A program made the translations under genes and the position numbers. Shown here piece by piece: positions 7,525-14,941 of a stretch of 18,085 nucleotides of DNA (position 1 is the first letter of the stretch; every line of letters begins with the position of its first letter). The stretch comes from Acidobacteriota bacterium (GTDB lineage Bacteria; Acidobacteriota; Terriglobia; 20CM-2-55-15): assembly GCA_003223895.1 (NCBI GenBank), contig QHXD01000033.1, positions 1-18,085 on the forward strand, read 5' to 3'. The notes beneath the pieces were generated by a model. It did no database searches. It saw nothing but the letters and a program-made list of their open reading frames with translations, and had not been told where the DNA came from.

Positions 7525-8642
7525 TTCAGGCGGGCCACAATGGCGGCCGCTATCGCGTGGGCCGCGCGGCGGTCGGGATGCCAGTCGCGCGGCACGCGCC
7601 AGGTTGAGTCGAGTTCAACCAGTAAGTACGGGATGCTGCCCTCATCGAGGATCCGTTGGCGCAGCAGCCGCTCCGTGGGTTCCTCCGGTGTGAACTGAGG
7701 CACGACAATCAGGGGCACGGCTCCACGCGAGCGCGCCAGATCGCCGGTCGCACGCAGCACCGCGCGGGTCACGTCAATTCCCCGTTCGATCGTCTCGTGA
7801 CTGCGGTACGGGACGAGCAAGTCGGCAAGCGCCGCCAGGCGCCATCGCGGTTCCGGTGGCAGCCAGACAAGCCCCGGCCCAAGATGTGGGCGGTCGCTGT
7901 TGAGATTCCGGTCGAAGAGTGCCGGTGTGAACAGCGACACGACGGCTTTCGGCTGGCGAAAGCGCGGAAGCTCCTCCAGAAGCCTCACGTAGGCCTGGTC
8001 CGTCGAGAAGCCACTGACTGCCAGATTTGCACTCTGCGTGCTCATGAGGGTTTCGACCTGCCCCGGCACGCTTTCCTCCCAGGTGAGAGCCTCTCCCACC
8101 ATGACCGATTCACCGGTAAATACGACCGTCGGTCGCTCAGGATCCACCGGCTGATCGGCGCGGCGTACGCGATATCCCGCCGGATCGAAGGCATACTCGA
8201 TCACACGGCCTGCGACAGTACTATGCCCGCTGCGCGCCGGCACGAAAACCCAGCCGAGCCGACGGTCGGAATGACGCAGCGGTTCCTCCCAGGCCGGCAC
8301 CTCCTCCGCGGCGCGATGGTATGTCCGCCGGAGAATCGCCTCACTTGTTCCGAATGCCAATACAACAGCGAGCGTCACCCGAGCCCCGGACGCAAGGAGC
8401 CGGCGCCGCTGAGTGCGCACGACGAAGTTCCCAATTCGCCGGCGTAAAAAAAGAACCAGCGCCACTCCGATTGCTGCTGTTGCGACACGCATCAGCCATG
8501 CCACAAGTACGTATACGGAACGCGAAACGAAGAAAGACGGTAAGAAGTGCGCGTCAAGCCATCGCCCATCAAAGACGATGGCACACGCAGCGAGAGCGAT
8601 ACCGACGAGGGTAACCGTGATCTCGGTGAGTTTTGGCAACAT
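7515..8642 (-). CDS. membrane-anchored SGNH/GDSL-type hydrolase
   Basis: This 375-aa protein has two or three N-terminal hydrophobic helices (about 8-25, 41-66 and 86-99), followed by an SGNH-hydrolase domain. Block I is VVFTGESVMVGEALTW (173-188) with candidate nucleophile S179. Block II is NLAVSGFSTDQAY (206-218). The C-terminal catalytic pair is DWHPDRRAAH (D353, H355). Such domains remove or transfer acyl groups, often on envelope polysaccharides. Proteins of this type are frequent near carbamoyltransferase/DUF5989 genes, and such a pair starts about 900 bp away on the opposite strand, so a shared pathway is possible. ATG 8642 has no ribosome site: a GTAG-palindrome repeat begins 7 bp upstream. 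The stop lies in another repeat. Confidence 0.75.
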   Translation of the reverse strand: MLPKLTEITVTLVGIALAACAIVFDGRWLDAHFLPSFFVSRSVYVLVAWLMRVATAAIGVALVLFLRRRIGNFVVRTQRRRLLASGARVTLAVVLAFGTSEAILRRTYHRAAEEVPAWEEPLRHSDRRLGWVFVPARSGHSTVAGRVIEYAFDPAGYRVRRADQPVDPERPTVVFTGESVMVGEALTWEESVPGQVETLMSTQSANLAVSGFSTDQAYVRLLEELPRFRQPKAVVSLFTPALFDRNLNSDRPHLGPGLVWLPPEPRWRLAALADLLVPYRSHETIERGIDVTRAVLRATGDLARSRGAVPLIVVPQFTPEEPTERLLRQRILDEGSIPYLLVELDSTWRVPRDWHPDRRAAHAIAAAIVARLNAG

Positions 8643-8648
8643 CGTTGC

Positions 8649-8721
8649 TGTAGCGGCGGTCTATGACCGCCGGCGATCTAGCCACCTGCTGTATTGTCGG
8701 CGGTCACAGACCGCCGCTACA
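8649..8721. repeat. REP-like inverted pair (stem family C)
   Basis: GTAGCGGCGGTCTATGACCGCC at 8650-8671 is mirrored by CGGCGGTCACAGACCGCCGC plus CTAC ending near 8720, with 23 bp between the two stems. GTAG faces outward. The pair fills the divergent gap between the SGNH hydrolase and ferritin-like genes, next to the hydrolase ATG. Confidence 0.85.
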
Positions 8722-8722
8722 G

Positions 8723-8751
8723 TGGCGAACCTGAGATTATCCAGTTATTAT
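8723..8751 (+). promoter_or_regulatory. candidate promoter of the carbamoyltransferase operon
   Basis: TATTAT at 8746-8751 resembles a -10 box. A weak TGGCGA lies 17 bp upstream. The hexamer ends only 7 nt before GTG 8759, the spacing expected of a leaderless transcript, and no ribosome site precedes that GTG. This is read by eye only. Confidence 0.3.
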
Positions 8752-8758
8752 ACGAAGA

Positions 8759-9526
8759 GTGACGCGATCCGTATCACCGAAGGTCTGCGCAACCCGGCTA
8801 GACAGGATCCTCCGTCCGATCCACAGCTGGATCTGGTCCGACGCCGAACGGCGAGCCCGCAAACTGTTGCGTTTCGCGGAAACCGAAGCCGACGGCGGCC
8901 GCGATCTTTCGCGCGCCGCGGAACTCACACCGGATCCACTCTTGCGCAGGCTCTACCTGGCGCACGCAAGCGACGAACAGCGCCACGCCGAGCTGTTTCG
9001 GCAGCGGGGCAGAGGCCTTCTGTGCTCCTTCCCATCGCGCTCGAATCCCGCCTTTCAGGCGAACTGGTTCGCGCCCGGCGAGCGCGGACTGGACGACTTG
9101 CGGGTGGACAATACCCCGGATGACGCTTTGCTCGCCTTCCTTCATTTGTCGGAGAAGGCCGCCGCCAGCCGATTTGCCATTTATCGCGAAGTGCTGGGAC
9201 ACGACCCTGCAACCCGCGCGATCTTCGACGAGGTTCTGAGTGATGAGGCATTTCACATGAACTACACCTATTCGCAGCTCACCCGTGTATCACCGCAGCG
9301 CTATCGGAGTCGGCTGTGGTGGTCGCGGCTTGGCCGCCTCTGGAAAGGGTACTTGCGATTTGCAACGGCGCTGGCGGGCGTCATTGGCACGATCGTGCTC
9401 ACGATCCAATACTTCGTTTTACTGCCGCCCTTCGCCTGGCTCGCCAAGCGCGCCGCGCGGCGGGAGCCAGTCGGTTGGACTCCGATCTCTGCCAAACGCA
9501 ACAATTCGATGGGTAGCCAGTATTGA
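8759..9526 (+). CDS. ferritin-like di-iron protein with C-terminal membrane segment
   Basis: This 255-aa protein has the spacing of a ferritin-like four-helix di-iron site: E41 or E43 in helix 1, DEQRH (E73, H76), SEKAAASRF (E132) and SDEAFH (E163, H166). Family members store iron, scavenge peroxide, or oxidise organic substrates (AurF-, Coq7- or desaturase-like). A hydrophobic helix at about 202-225 with a basic tail suggests membrane attachment, which fits an oxidase acting on a lipid-like substrate better than an iron store; that is inference. It is the first gene of a five-gene operon, and its TGA is followed one base later by the carbamoyltransferase ATG. GTG 8759 has no ribosome site, so the start is uncertain unless the mRNA is leaderless. 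Confidence 0.72.
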   Translation: MTRSVSPKVCATRLDRILRPIHSWIWSDAERRARKLLRFAETEADGGRDLSRAAELTPDPLLRRLYLAHASDEQRHAELFRQRGRGLLCSFPSRSNPAFQANWFAPGERGLDDLRVDNTPDDALLAFLHLSEKAAASRFAIYREVLGHDPATRAIFDEVLSDEAFHMNYTYSQLTRVSPQRYRSRLWWSRLGRLWKGYLRFATALAGVIGTIVLTIQYFVLLPPFAWLAKRAARREPVGWTPISAKRNNSMGSQY

Positions 9527-9527
9527 G

Positions 9528-11273
9528 ATGAAGATTCTCGGGATTTCAGCACACTACCACGATTCGGCGGCAGCACTCGTGATCGATAGCGTGCCCGTCT
9601 GCGCCGTGCAGGAGGAACGTCTCTCGCGGCGCAAGAACGACGCCGCCTTCCCGCTCCTGGCGATCGACTGGTGCCTCGAGCACGGCGGTGTCAAACCCGA
9701 GGAGCTCGATGCCGTGGTCTTTGAACGAATCCTGACGTGTGCGCTACGCTCCTTCCCGCACTCCTGGCGCGCGTTCCCACGGGCTATGAGGAATCTGCTC
9801 GGCGAGAAGATCTGGGTGCGCGGGATCATTTCATCTCACCTGGGCGTGCCGGCGCGTAAGATCTTGTTCACCGAACATCATCAGTCGCACGCGGCCGCTG
9901 CCTTCCTGACTTCGCCATCGCGCCGCGCCGCCATCCTGACGGCTGACGGTGTGGGCGAATGGGCCACACTCACGATCGGCCACGGCGAGCGGCGTCCGGA
10001 CGGAAGCGCGGCGATTACACTTCTGCGCGAGATCCGGTTTCCGCATTCGCTGGGAATGCTGTACTCGACGTTCACGGCGTACCTGGGCTTCGCGGTGAAC
10101 GAAGACGAGTACAAGGTTATGGGGCTCGCCGCCTACGGCCGCCCGACGATGGTGGATCACGTTCGCAAGTTGATTCACCGCACGCCGGACGGCGCGTTCG
10201 CGCTGGACCTGGATTACTTCGAGTATCAGACCACGGCCGAACGATCCTTTTCCTCGCGTTTCGTGGACTTGTTCGGACCGCCGCGTGACTCGTCTGAGCC
10301 GATTGACCTGGAGACCCCGAGGGGCCAACGGTTCGCGGATTGCGCCTGCAGCGTGCAGCGAGTTCTCGAGGACACTCTGGTTGAGATGGCCCGCAGTCTT
10401 CAGCGCGAGACGGGCATGGCGGATCTTTGTATTGGCGGCGGTGTGGCATTGAATGGCGTCGCCAACGCACGGATCCTTGCCGAGTCCGGCTTCGAGCGCG
10501 TCTTCGTCCCGGCCGCTCCCGGCGATGCCGGCTGCGCGCTCGGCGCCGCGCTCTATGCGGACCGTATCCACTTCCGCAACCCGGACCGCGAAGTCCCGGA
10601 TCACCCGTTCTGGGGGCCGCCGGTTGACGGGACCGGGCTGGCAAAAGTGGCACACGAAGACAGCCAGCTTGTCGAAGAACTGGACGAGTACTCGTTGATC
10701 GAGCGGATCGCCGACGATCTGGCCGCGGGCCGTATCGTCGGCTGGATGGATGGCGCCTCCGAATTCGGACCGCGGGCTCTGGGCCACCGCAGCATTCTGG
10801 CGGCTCCGCACAAGGCCGAAATGCGTGACCGGTTGAACCGCGACATCAAGTACCGCGAACAATTCCGGCCGTTCGCGCCTGTCGTGCCGATCGAAGCCGC
10901 CAGCCGTTATTTCGCGCTGCCGCCGGGCGGGTTGCGCCTGGCCCGCTTCATGTCGGGCGTTTTCCCGGTACGGCCGGAGTGGCGGGCGCGTTTGGCAGCA
11001 ATTATGCATGTCGACGGAACCGCGCGCGTGCAGGCACTCGAGAGTGAGATGTCGCCGAAGCTGTACGCCCTGCTCGAGGCATACGGGCGGCGCACCGGCA
11101 TCCCTGTACTGCTCAACACCTCGTTCAATCTCGCCGGCGAACCGATTGTCAATCGCGCCATTGAAGGCTATTCGACATTCCGGCGTTCGGGAATCGATAT
11201 ATTGGTGGCTGGGCGAACTTTAGTTCTTAAGCGGGCTTCGTCGATGGCGAGGTTCAAGGAGACGGGCACATGA
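9528..11273 (+). CDS. NodU/CmcH-type O-carbamoyltransferase
   Basis: This 581-aa protein is full length for the family, which transfers carbamoyl from carbamoyl phosphate, through carbamoyl-AMP, to a hydroxyl group of a natural product or sugar. The N-terminal domain has MKILGISAHYHDSAAAL (1-17), EERLSRRKN (29-37), the metal motif EHHQSHAAAAF (116-126) and TADGVGEW (138-145). The C-terminal ATP-binding domain has GGGVALNGVAN (303-313), SEFGPRALGHRSI (411-423), REQFRPFAP (443-451) and LLNTSFNLAGEPI (528-540). All the key motifs I know of are present, so it should be active. ATG 9528 fits the usual MKILGI start; a longer reading from 9285 would overlap the ferritin-like gene and is rejected. 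Its stop overlaps the next gene as ATGA. The acceptor is unknown. Confidence 0.93.
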   Translation: MKILGISAHYHDSAAALVIDSVPVCAVQEERLSRRKNDAAFPLLAIDWCLEHGGVKPEELDAVVFERILTCALRSFPHSWRAFPRAMRNLLGEKIWVRGIISSHLGVPARKILFTEHHQSHAAAAFLTSPSRRAAILTADGVGEWATLTIGHGERRPDGSAAITLLREIRFPHSLGMLYSTFTAYLGFAVNEDEYKVMGLAAYGRPTMVDHVRKLIHRTPDGAFALDLDYFEYQTTAERSFSSRFVDLFGPPRDSSEPIDLETPRGQRFADCACSVQRVLEDTLVEMARSLQRETGMADLCIGGGVALNGVANARILAESGFERVFVPAAPGDAGCALGAALYADRIHFRNPDREVPDHPFWGPPVDGTGLAKVAHEDSQLVEELDEYSLIERIADDLAAGRIVGWMDGASEFGPRALGHRSILAAPHKAEMRDRLNRDIKYREQFRPFAPVVPIEAASRYFALPPGGLRLARFMSGVFPVRPEWRARLAAIMHVDGTARVQALESEMSPKLYALLEAYGRRTGIPVLLNTSFNLAGEPIVNRAIEGYSTFRRSGIDILVAGRTLVLKRASSMARFKETGT

Positions 11274-11482
11274 TCAAAAAGCGCGGAAAGATCGGACGTC
11301 AGTTGATCGTCCTCGGAAGCGCGGGCGGAAGCATTGCAGATCTGACGCGCGGATTGTGGCGCAGCGACTTCGGTAAACGCTGGCTTGTGCCGCTCGCCAT
11401 CTTTCTGTGCTTGACCGGACTGCTGCTGGGCATAGCCATGAGCGTCGAAGCTCTGGCTCCATTCGTCTATTCGATTTTCTGA
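11270..11482 (+). CDS. SxtK/DUF5989-like small membrane protein
   Basis: This 70-aa protein has a short polar N-terminus, then one hydrophobic helix (about 38-60) and a C-terminus ending APFVYSIF. The pattern of a Trp/Pro entry to the helix and an APF-(I/V)-Y-(T/S)-(L/I)-F end is what I recall for DUF5989, which includes SxtK beside the carbamoyltransferase SxtI in saxitoxin clusters. Its function is unknown; it may anchor or regulate the carbamoyltransferase. The ATGA overlap with the carbamoyltransferase stop implies co-translation in similar amounts. The family link rests on memory of the motif and on the context. Confidence 0.75.
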   Translation: MIKKRGKIGRQLIVLGSAGGSIADLTRGLWRSDFGKRWLVPLAIFLCLTGLLLGIAMSVEALAPFVYSIF

Positions 11483-11485
11483 GGC

Positions 11486-12442
11486 GTGGATACTTCAACC
11501 GAGCTACTTGCCTGTCCCGCGTGCATGGGTGCGCTTGCCGGGGATTGGTCGTGCCGGAACTGTGAGGCACGCTACGAAGCGCCGGATGGGATTCCCAACC
11601 TTCGTCTCGAAAGCGACGCGCGCACCGATATCGTGCGCCGCTTCTACGAGTATGCTCCGTTTCCAGGCTATCCGCCGCGCGACAGTCTGGTGGGCTTGCG
11701 CGCGAGGGCGGAACGAAGCCAGTTTGCGCGCCTGCTGGATCGCGAGGTTCCCGGTGACGCCCGAATCGTGGAAATCGGATGTGGAACCGGGCAGATGAGC
11801 CTTTACCTGGCGCGTGCGGATCGAGTTGTGATTGGTGCCGATCTCTCGCGGGCATCGCTTCTGCTGGGCAAGGCAGCAGCGCATCGATTCGGAATCGATC
11901 GGGCGCGGTTTGTCGAGACGGACCTGTGCCGGCCTGGTTTACGGCCTGGCTCGTTTGACGTGGTGTACTCGTCAGGCGTCCTGCACCACACACCGGACCC
12001 GCGTGCATCGTTCGCCCGGATGGCGCAGCTCGCGAAACCGGGCGGAATAATTGTGCTCGGGCTCTACAATGCTTTCGCGCGTATTCCTTTGCGGCTGCGG
12101 CGCATGGTGGCGCGGTTGTCCGGGTTTCGAGTGGTCCCCTTCGACCCCGTGCTGCAGGACCGGAAGCACGAGCCGGCACGGCGCGAAGCATGGCTGCGCG
12201 ACCAGTATCAGCATCCAGAGGAGCATCGCCACACCCTCGCCGAGGTGCAGACCTGGTTCGAAGAGAACGAAGTCGAATACGTGCGCGCGTATCCCAGCGC
12301 AATGATCGGCGAGGAACCGGAGGAGCTCTTCGCGCCGGCCGCCGACAACTGGCGGCTCGAGGGCTGGCTGGCGCAGCTCGGCTGGATGCACTCGCTTGGC
12401 CGCGAGGGCGGACTCTTTATCACCATCGGCCGTCGTCTATGA
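11486..12442 (+). CDS. class I SAM methyltransferase with N-terminal zinc ribbon
   Basis: This 318-aa protein starts with a Trm112-like zinc ribbon: CPAC (C10, C13) and CRNC (C23, C26), followed by GIPNL. A linker (FYEYAPFPGY, 53-62) leads into a Rossmann methyltransferase with VEIGCGTGQMSLYLA (95-109), acidic D119 after strand 2, ETDLCRPGL, and the post-motif SGVLHHTPDP (163-172). Such proteins methylate O, N or C atoms of small molecules; the acceptor is unknown. GTG 11486 starts 3 nt after the preceding stop, and the CPAC ribbon lies close to the N-terminus, as in relatives. The end overlaps the next gene by ATGA. It is probably a tailoring enzyme of the same pathway as the carbamoyltransferase. 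Confidence 0.85.
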   Translation: MDTSTELLACPACMGALAGDWSCRNCEARYEAPDGIPNLRLESDARTDIVRRFYEYAPFPGYPPRDSLVGLRARAERSQFARLLDREVPGDARIVEIGCGTGQMSLYLARADRVVIGADLSRASLLLGKAAAHRFGIDRARFVETDLCRPGLRPGSFDVVYSSGVLHHTPDPRASFARMAQLAKPGGIIVLGLYNAFARIPLRLRRMVARLSGFRVVPFDPVLQDRKHEPARREAWLRDQYQHPEEHRHTLAEVQTWFEENEVEYVRAYPSAMIGEEPEELFAPAADNWRLEGWLAQLGWMHSLGREGGLFITIGRRL

Positions 12443-13140
12443 ACAGAGCGGAAAACAACTGGAAGATCGACATCCTGCTGCAGGGTAACCCCACTCAGGC
12501 GGCGGTGACCCTTTTACGCAACCGTGATCTGCTTGTTCTGGTGGACTCCGGATGGCCGCGCACGCGAACACAGCTCGTGACTGCGCTGGCAGAGCACGGT
12601 GTCCAGCCGCAGAATATCACCCACGTTCTTCACACGCATCTGCACATCGACCACGCGGCGAATCACCCGATCCTGACCGAGGCAGTGCTTCTGGCATCAA
12701 AAGCAGAGTTTCGCTGGGCGGACCGGCTTTACCACAATCTCATTGAGGACGAAGACGACGTTCGCTTCATCACGAGTGTCTTTCCACAACTTTCCGGCCC
12801 CACGCTGGAACAGGCAGTTGCCTTCATCCAGCTCGCTCGAAGGATTTGTCGAAGGGATTTGTTCTCTCGCTGGGATGAGATCCAGTTCTATGAGGATCAC
12901 GGCTTGCCGGAGGGTCTCAGTGTGATGCCACTGCCCGGACATACGCCGGGACACTGCGGAATTGTCGTTTCAAATCCTGAACCAGTACTCATGGCTGGTG
13001 ACGCACTCACGACCGAACACACCTGTCTGAGCCGGATGCCGCCCACCAATCCGAACGAATTCGAGGCAAGCACCGAAACAGTCCGCCGCTTTCGCGGCCG
13101 GATCATCCCCGGGCATCTGCCCCCCTTCGAGCAGAGGTGA
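12439..13140 (+). CDS. metallo-beta-lactamase-fold hydrolase
   Basis: This 233-aa protein carries the full metal set of the superfamily: HTHLHIDH (H67, H69, D71, H72), GHTPGH (H168), MAGDAL (D188) and PGH (H226). This is the lactonase/thioesterase/glyoxalase-II-like group, so it should bind two metals and hydrolyse an ester, thioester or lactone. As the last gene of a tailoring operon it could release or trim the product, but it could also be a general hydrolase. ATG 12439 overlaps the methyltransferase stop as ATGA; a longer reading from 12190 would lie wholly inside the methyltransferase gene. No signal peptide is seen, so it is probably cytoplasmic. Confidence 0.88.
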   Translation: MNRAENNWKIDILLQGNPTQAAVTLLRNRDLLVLVDSGWPRTRTQLVTALAEHGVQPQNITHVLHTHLHIDHAANHPILTEAVLLASKAEFRWADRLYHNLIEDEDDVRFITSVFPQLSGPTLEQAVAFIQLARRICRRDLFSRWDEIQFYEDHGLPEGLSVMPLPGHTPGHCGIVVSNPEPVLMAGDALTTEHTCLSRMPPTNPNEFEASTETVRRFRGRIIPGHLPPFEQR

Positions 13141-13237
13141 CGCGGGGGCGGGACAATGGGTCTGGGAATGCGAAGGGGGAATGCGAAAGGGAAAGGGAAA
13201 TTAGAAGTGAGACATGGGAAATGAGAAATGGAAAATG

Positions 13238-13279
13238 GAGAATGCGAAATGGAGAATGCGAAATGGAGAATGCGAAATG
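13238..13279. repeat. 14-bp tandem repeat, three units
   Basis: Three perfect copies of GAGAATGCGAAATG follow each other, continued on both sides by diverged GAAATGG-like units from about 13170. All are purine-rich on the plus strand. Confidence 0.85.
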
Positions 13280-13285
13280 GAAGAT

Positions 13286-13500
13286 GGATTCCCCTCCTGA
13301 AACAGGAGGGGTGGCTGCGCCATTAATAAAATGCTGCGAAGCCACCGAAGCGGCGCAGACGGGGGTGGTCGCTTACAAGTTACGTTGCGGAATGCGTTTT
13401 GATACATGGTGTGTGAGCGACCACCCCGTCCGCGCCCTTTTCGGAAGGGGAACTTTTTCTTGATGGCGCGGCCACCCCTCCTTTGCAAGGAGGGGAATCC
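13286..13500. repeat. 215-bp MITE-like imperfect hairpin element
   Basis: The ends read GGATTCCCCTCC and GGAGGGGAATCC. Each end carries a small internal hairpin (CCCCTCC...GGAGGGG), then GTGGC and GCGCCAT, with matching A/T-rich tracts. A second inverted block lies further in (13353-13372 against 13417-13435, around GGGTGGTCGC). Altogether about 100 bp at each end pair imperfectly around a small centre. It has no coding capacity, so it would need a transposase supplied elsewhere. Its position between two convergent stops suggests it could also stop transcription. Confidence 0.75.
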
Positions 13501-13549
13501 ATTTCCCATTCCCATCCATTTCCCATTCCCATCCATTTCCCATTCCTCA
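13499..13549. repeat. 17-bp tandem repeat, about three units
   Basis: Two perfect copies of CCATTTCCCATTCCCAT and a third diverged copy run into CCTCAT repeats up to about 13561. The complement resembles the GAAATGG units left of the hairpin element. Confidence 0.8.
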
Positions 13550-13579
13550 TCCTCATCCTCACCCCCATTCCTCACCATC

Positions 13580-14941
13580 CTACTCACACCGGCTGATCAG
13601 GCGATCCAGCAAACCAACGGCAAGGTCGATTTCACTGCGCTCGATATCGAAAGCGGGCGCAATGGTGATGACGTTCTTGTAATACCCGCCCACATCCAGC
13701 ACGAGGCCGTACTTCCTGCCATCCACGTCCAGGTCACCCTTGAGGCCGGCCTGAAAAATGCGGTCCGTCAACTCCCGGTCTGGTGTCAAACCATCGGGCT
13801 TGCAGAACTCAACGCGCAGCGCAAGGCCAAGACCGCTGACATCGCCGACAACTCCGGGCCGCCTCCGCTTGAGCATTTGCAGCTGCTCCAGGAAGTACGC
13901 CCCTTTTTCTTTCACTGTTTTCTCCAGGTCCGATTCGGCAATCATCCGCAACACCTCGAGGGCGACCGCCGTGCCGAGCGTGTTGGAGGAAAACGTGGAA
14001 TGGGTCGAGCCCGGAGGAAACTTCGAAGGACTGATCAATTCTTCTCTTGCCCACAATCCAGAAAGCGGATTCAAGCCATTCGTCAGAGCCTTGCCGAAGA
14101 CCACGACATCCGGACGCACTCCGAAGTTCTCGATGCCCCAAAACTTTCCGGTCCTGTAGAAACCCATCTGGATCTCGTCGTCCACGAGCAGGATCTTGTG
14201 TTCGTCGAGTATTCGCTTCAACGCCGGAAGGTAACCTTCGGGAGGAATGATGTAACCACCCGTGCCCTGAACGGGCTCGACATAGAACGCTGCGAATTCG
14301 CATTCACCCGCTTTCGAATCCCACATCGAGTAGTATTCCGACTCGAAAAGCCGCTCGAACTGCTGGACGCAATACAGACCACAGTCCTCGGGTTTCTTCT
14401 CGTATGGACAGCGAAAGCAATATGGAAACGGCACGAAATGCGCACGGTCGCTGAAGTGACCGTAGGGACGGCGATAGCGATAGCTCGAAGTGATCGCGCT
14501 CGCGCCCAGCGTGCGGCCATGATAGCCGCCCATGAAGGCAAACATCAGGTTCTTTCCGGTATTTCGACGGACCAGCTTGAGCGAGTCTTCGACAGCCTGC
14601 GATCCTCCGACGTTGAAGTGCACACGGCCCGGCGTCCCAAAGCGGTCTTCGCAGATTCTGGCAATCTCGGAAGCCACTTCGACTTTTTCCTTGTGCAGAT
14701 ACTGACAGGCAAGCTGCGGCAACGTGTCCAGCTGTTTCACCATCGCGTTCCGCAGTCGTTCGTTCCGGTAGCCGAAGCTTGCCGCTGAATACCACATCTG
14801 CAAGTCGAGATATGGTATACCCGCCTCGTCGTACAAATAAGAGCCTTCGCAGGCGCTGAAAACCTTTGGCGGTTTCGCGTAGTGAACGGTATCGCCGAAG
14901 GAACAGTAGCGGCTGTCCCTCGACAGGATGTCGTCATTCAT
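13580..14941 (-). CDS. class III PLP-dependent aminotransferase
   Basis: This 453-aa protein has the fold-type I class III motifs: GGSQAVEDSLKLVR (112-125), GGYHGRTLGA (138-147), EPVQGTGGY (222-230), LLVDDEIQMGFYRTGK (251-266; D254 for the pyridine nitrogen) and FGKALTNGLNPLSG (282-295) with Schiff-base K284. It should move an amino group between an omega-amine or amino aldehyde and a keto acid; the substrate is unknown. Residues 175-191 hold a four-cysteine insert (CFRC, then CGLYC), seen in some relatives, that might bind metal. ATG 14941 overlaps the HAD phosphatase stop as ATGA and is preceded by GAGGAA. It is the last gene of the minus-strand operon and would supply an amino group to the product. 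Confidence 0.9.
   Translation of the reverse strand: MNDDILSRDSRYCSFGDTVHYAKPPKVFSACEGSYLYDEAGIPYLDLQMWYSAASFGYRNERLRNAMVKQLDTLPQLACQYLHKEKVEVASEIARICEDRFGTPGRVHFNVGGSQAVEDSLKLVRRNTGKNLMFAFMGGYHGRTLGASAITSSYRYRRPYGHFSDRAHFVPFPYCFRCPYEKKPEDCGLYCVQQFERLFESEYYSMWDSKAGECEFAAFYVEPVQGTGGYIIPPEGYLPALKRILDEHKILLVDDEIQMGFYRTGKFWGIENFGVRPDVVVFGKALTNGLNPLSGLWAREELISPSKFPPGSTHSTFSSNTLGTAVALEVLRMIAESDLEKTVKEKGAYFLEQLQMLKRRRPGVVGDVSGLGLALRVEFCKPDGLTPDRELTDRIFQAGLKGDLDVDGRKYGLVLDVGGYYKNVITIAPAFDIERSEIDLAVGLLDRLISRCE

Larger units (their letters stand above)
13141..13579. other. 439-bp gap between convergent operons, filled by repeats
   Basis: No gene is supported here. The gap holds a purine-rich tract with 14-bp tandem repeats, a 215-bp MITE-like hairpin and a pyrimidine-rich tract with 17-bp tandem repeats. 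The outer tracts are themselves loosely inverted copies of each other. A small stretch near 13141-13160 is G-rich and unremarkable. Confidence 0.7.

Noticed and set aside
9285..9527. N-terminal extension of the carbamoyltransferase
   Set aside because: The extension overlaps the ferritin-like gene in another frame, and the family start MKILGI begins at 9528.
9831..11009. 392-codon open frame on the minus strand
   Set aside because: It lies wholly antisense to the carbamoyltransferase and shows no family motif; it is a by-product of GC-rich codon use.
11274..12302. 342-codon open frame on the minus strand
   Set aside because: It is antisense to the small membrane protein and methyltransferase genes, with an Arg/Pro/Ala-rich low-complexity translation.
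12190..12438. N-terminal extension of the MBL-fold hydrolase
   Set aside because: It lies inside the methyltransferase gene. ATG 12439 gives a standard coupled start.
13238..13279. CRISPR-like direct repeats
   Set aside because: The 14-bp units are contiguous without spacers, and no cas gene is present.
13406..14788. 460-codon open frame on the plus strand
   Set aside because: It starts in the MITE-like repeat and runs antisense to the class III aminotransferase, whose motifs are all on the minus strand.
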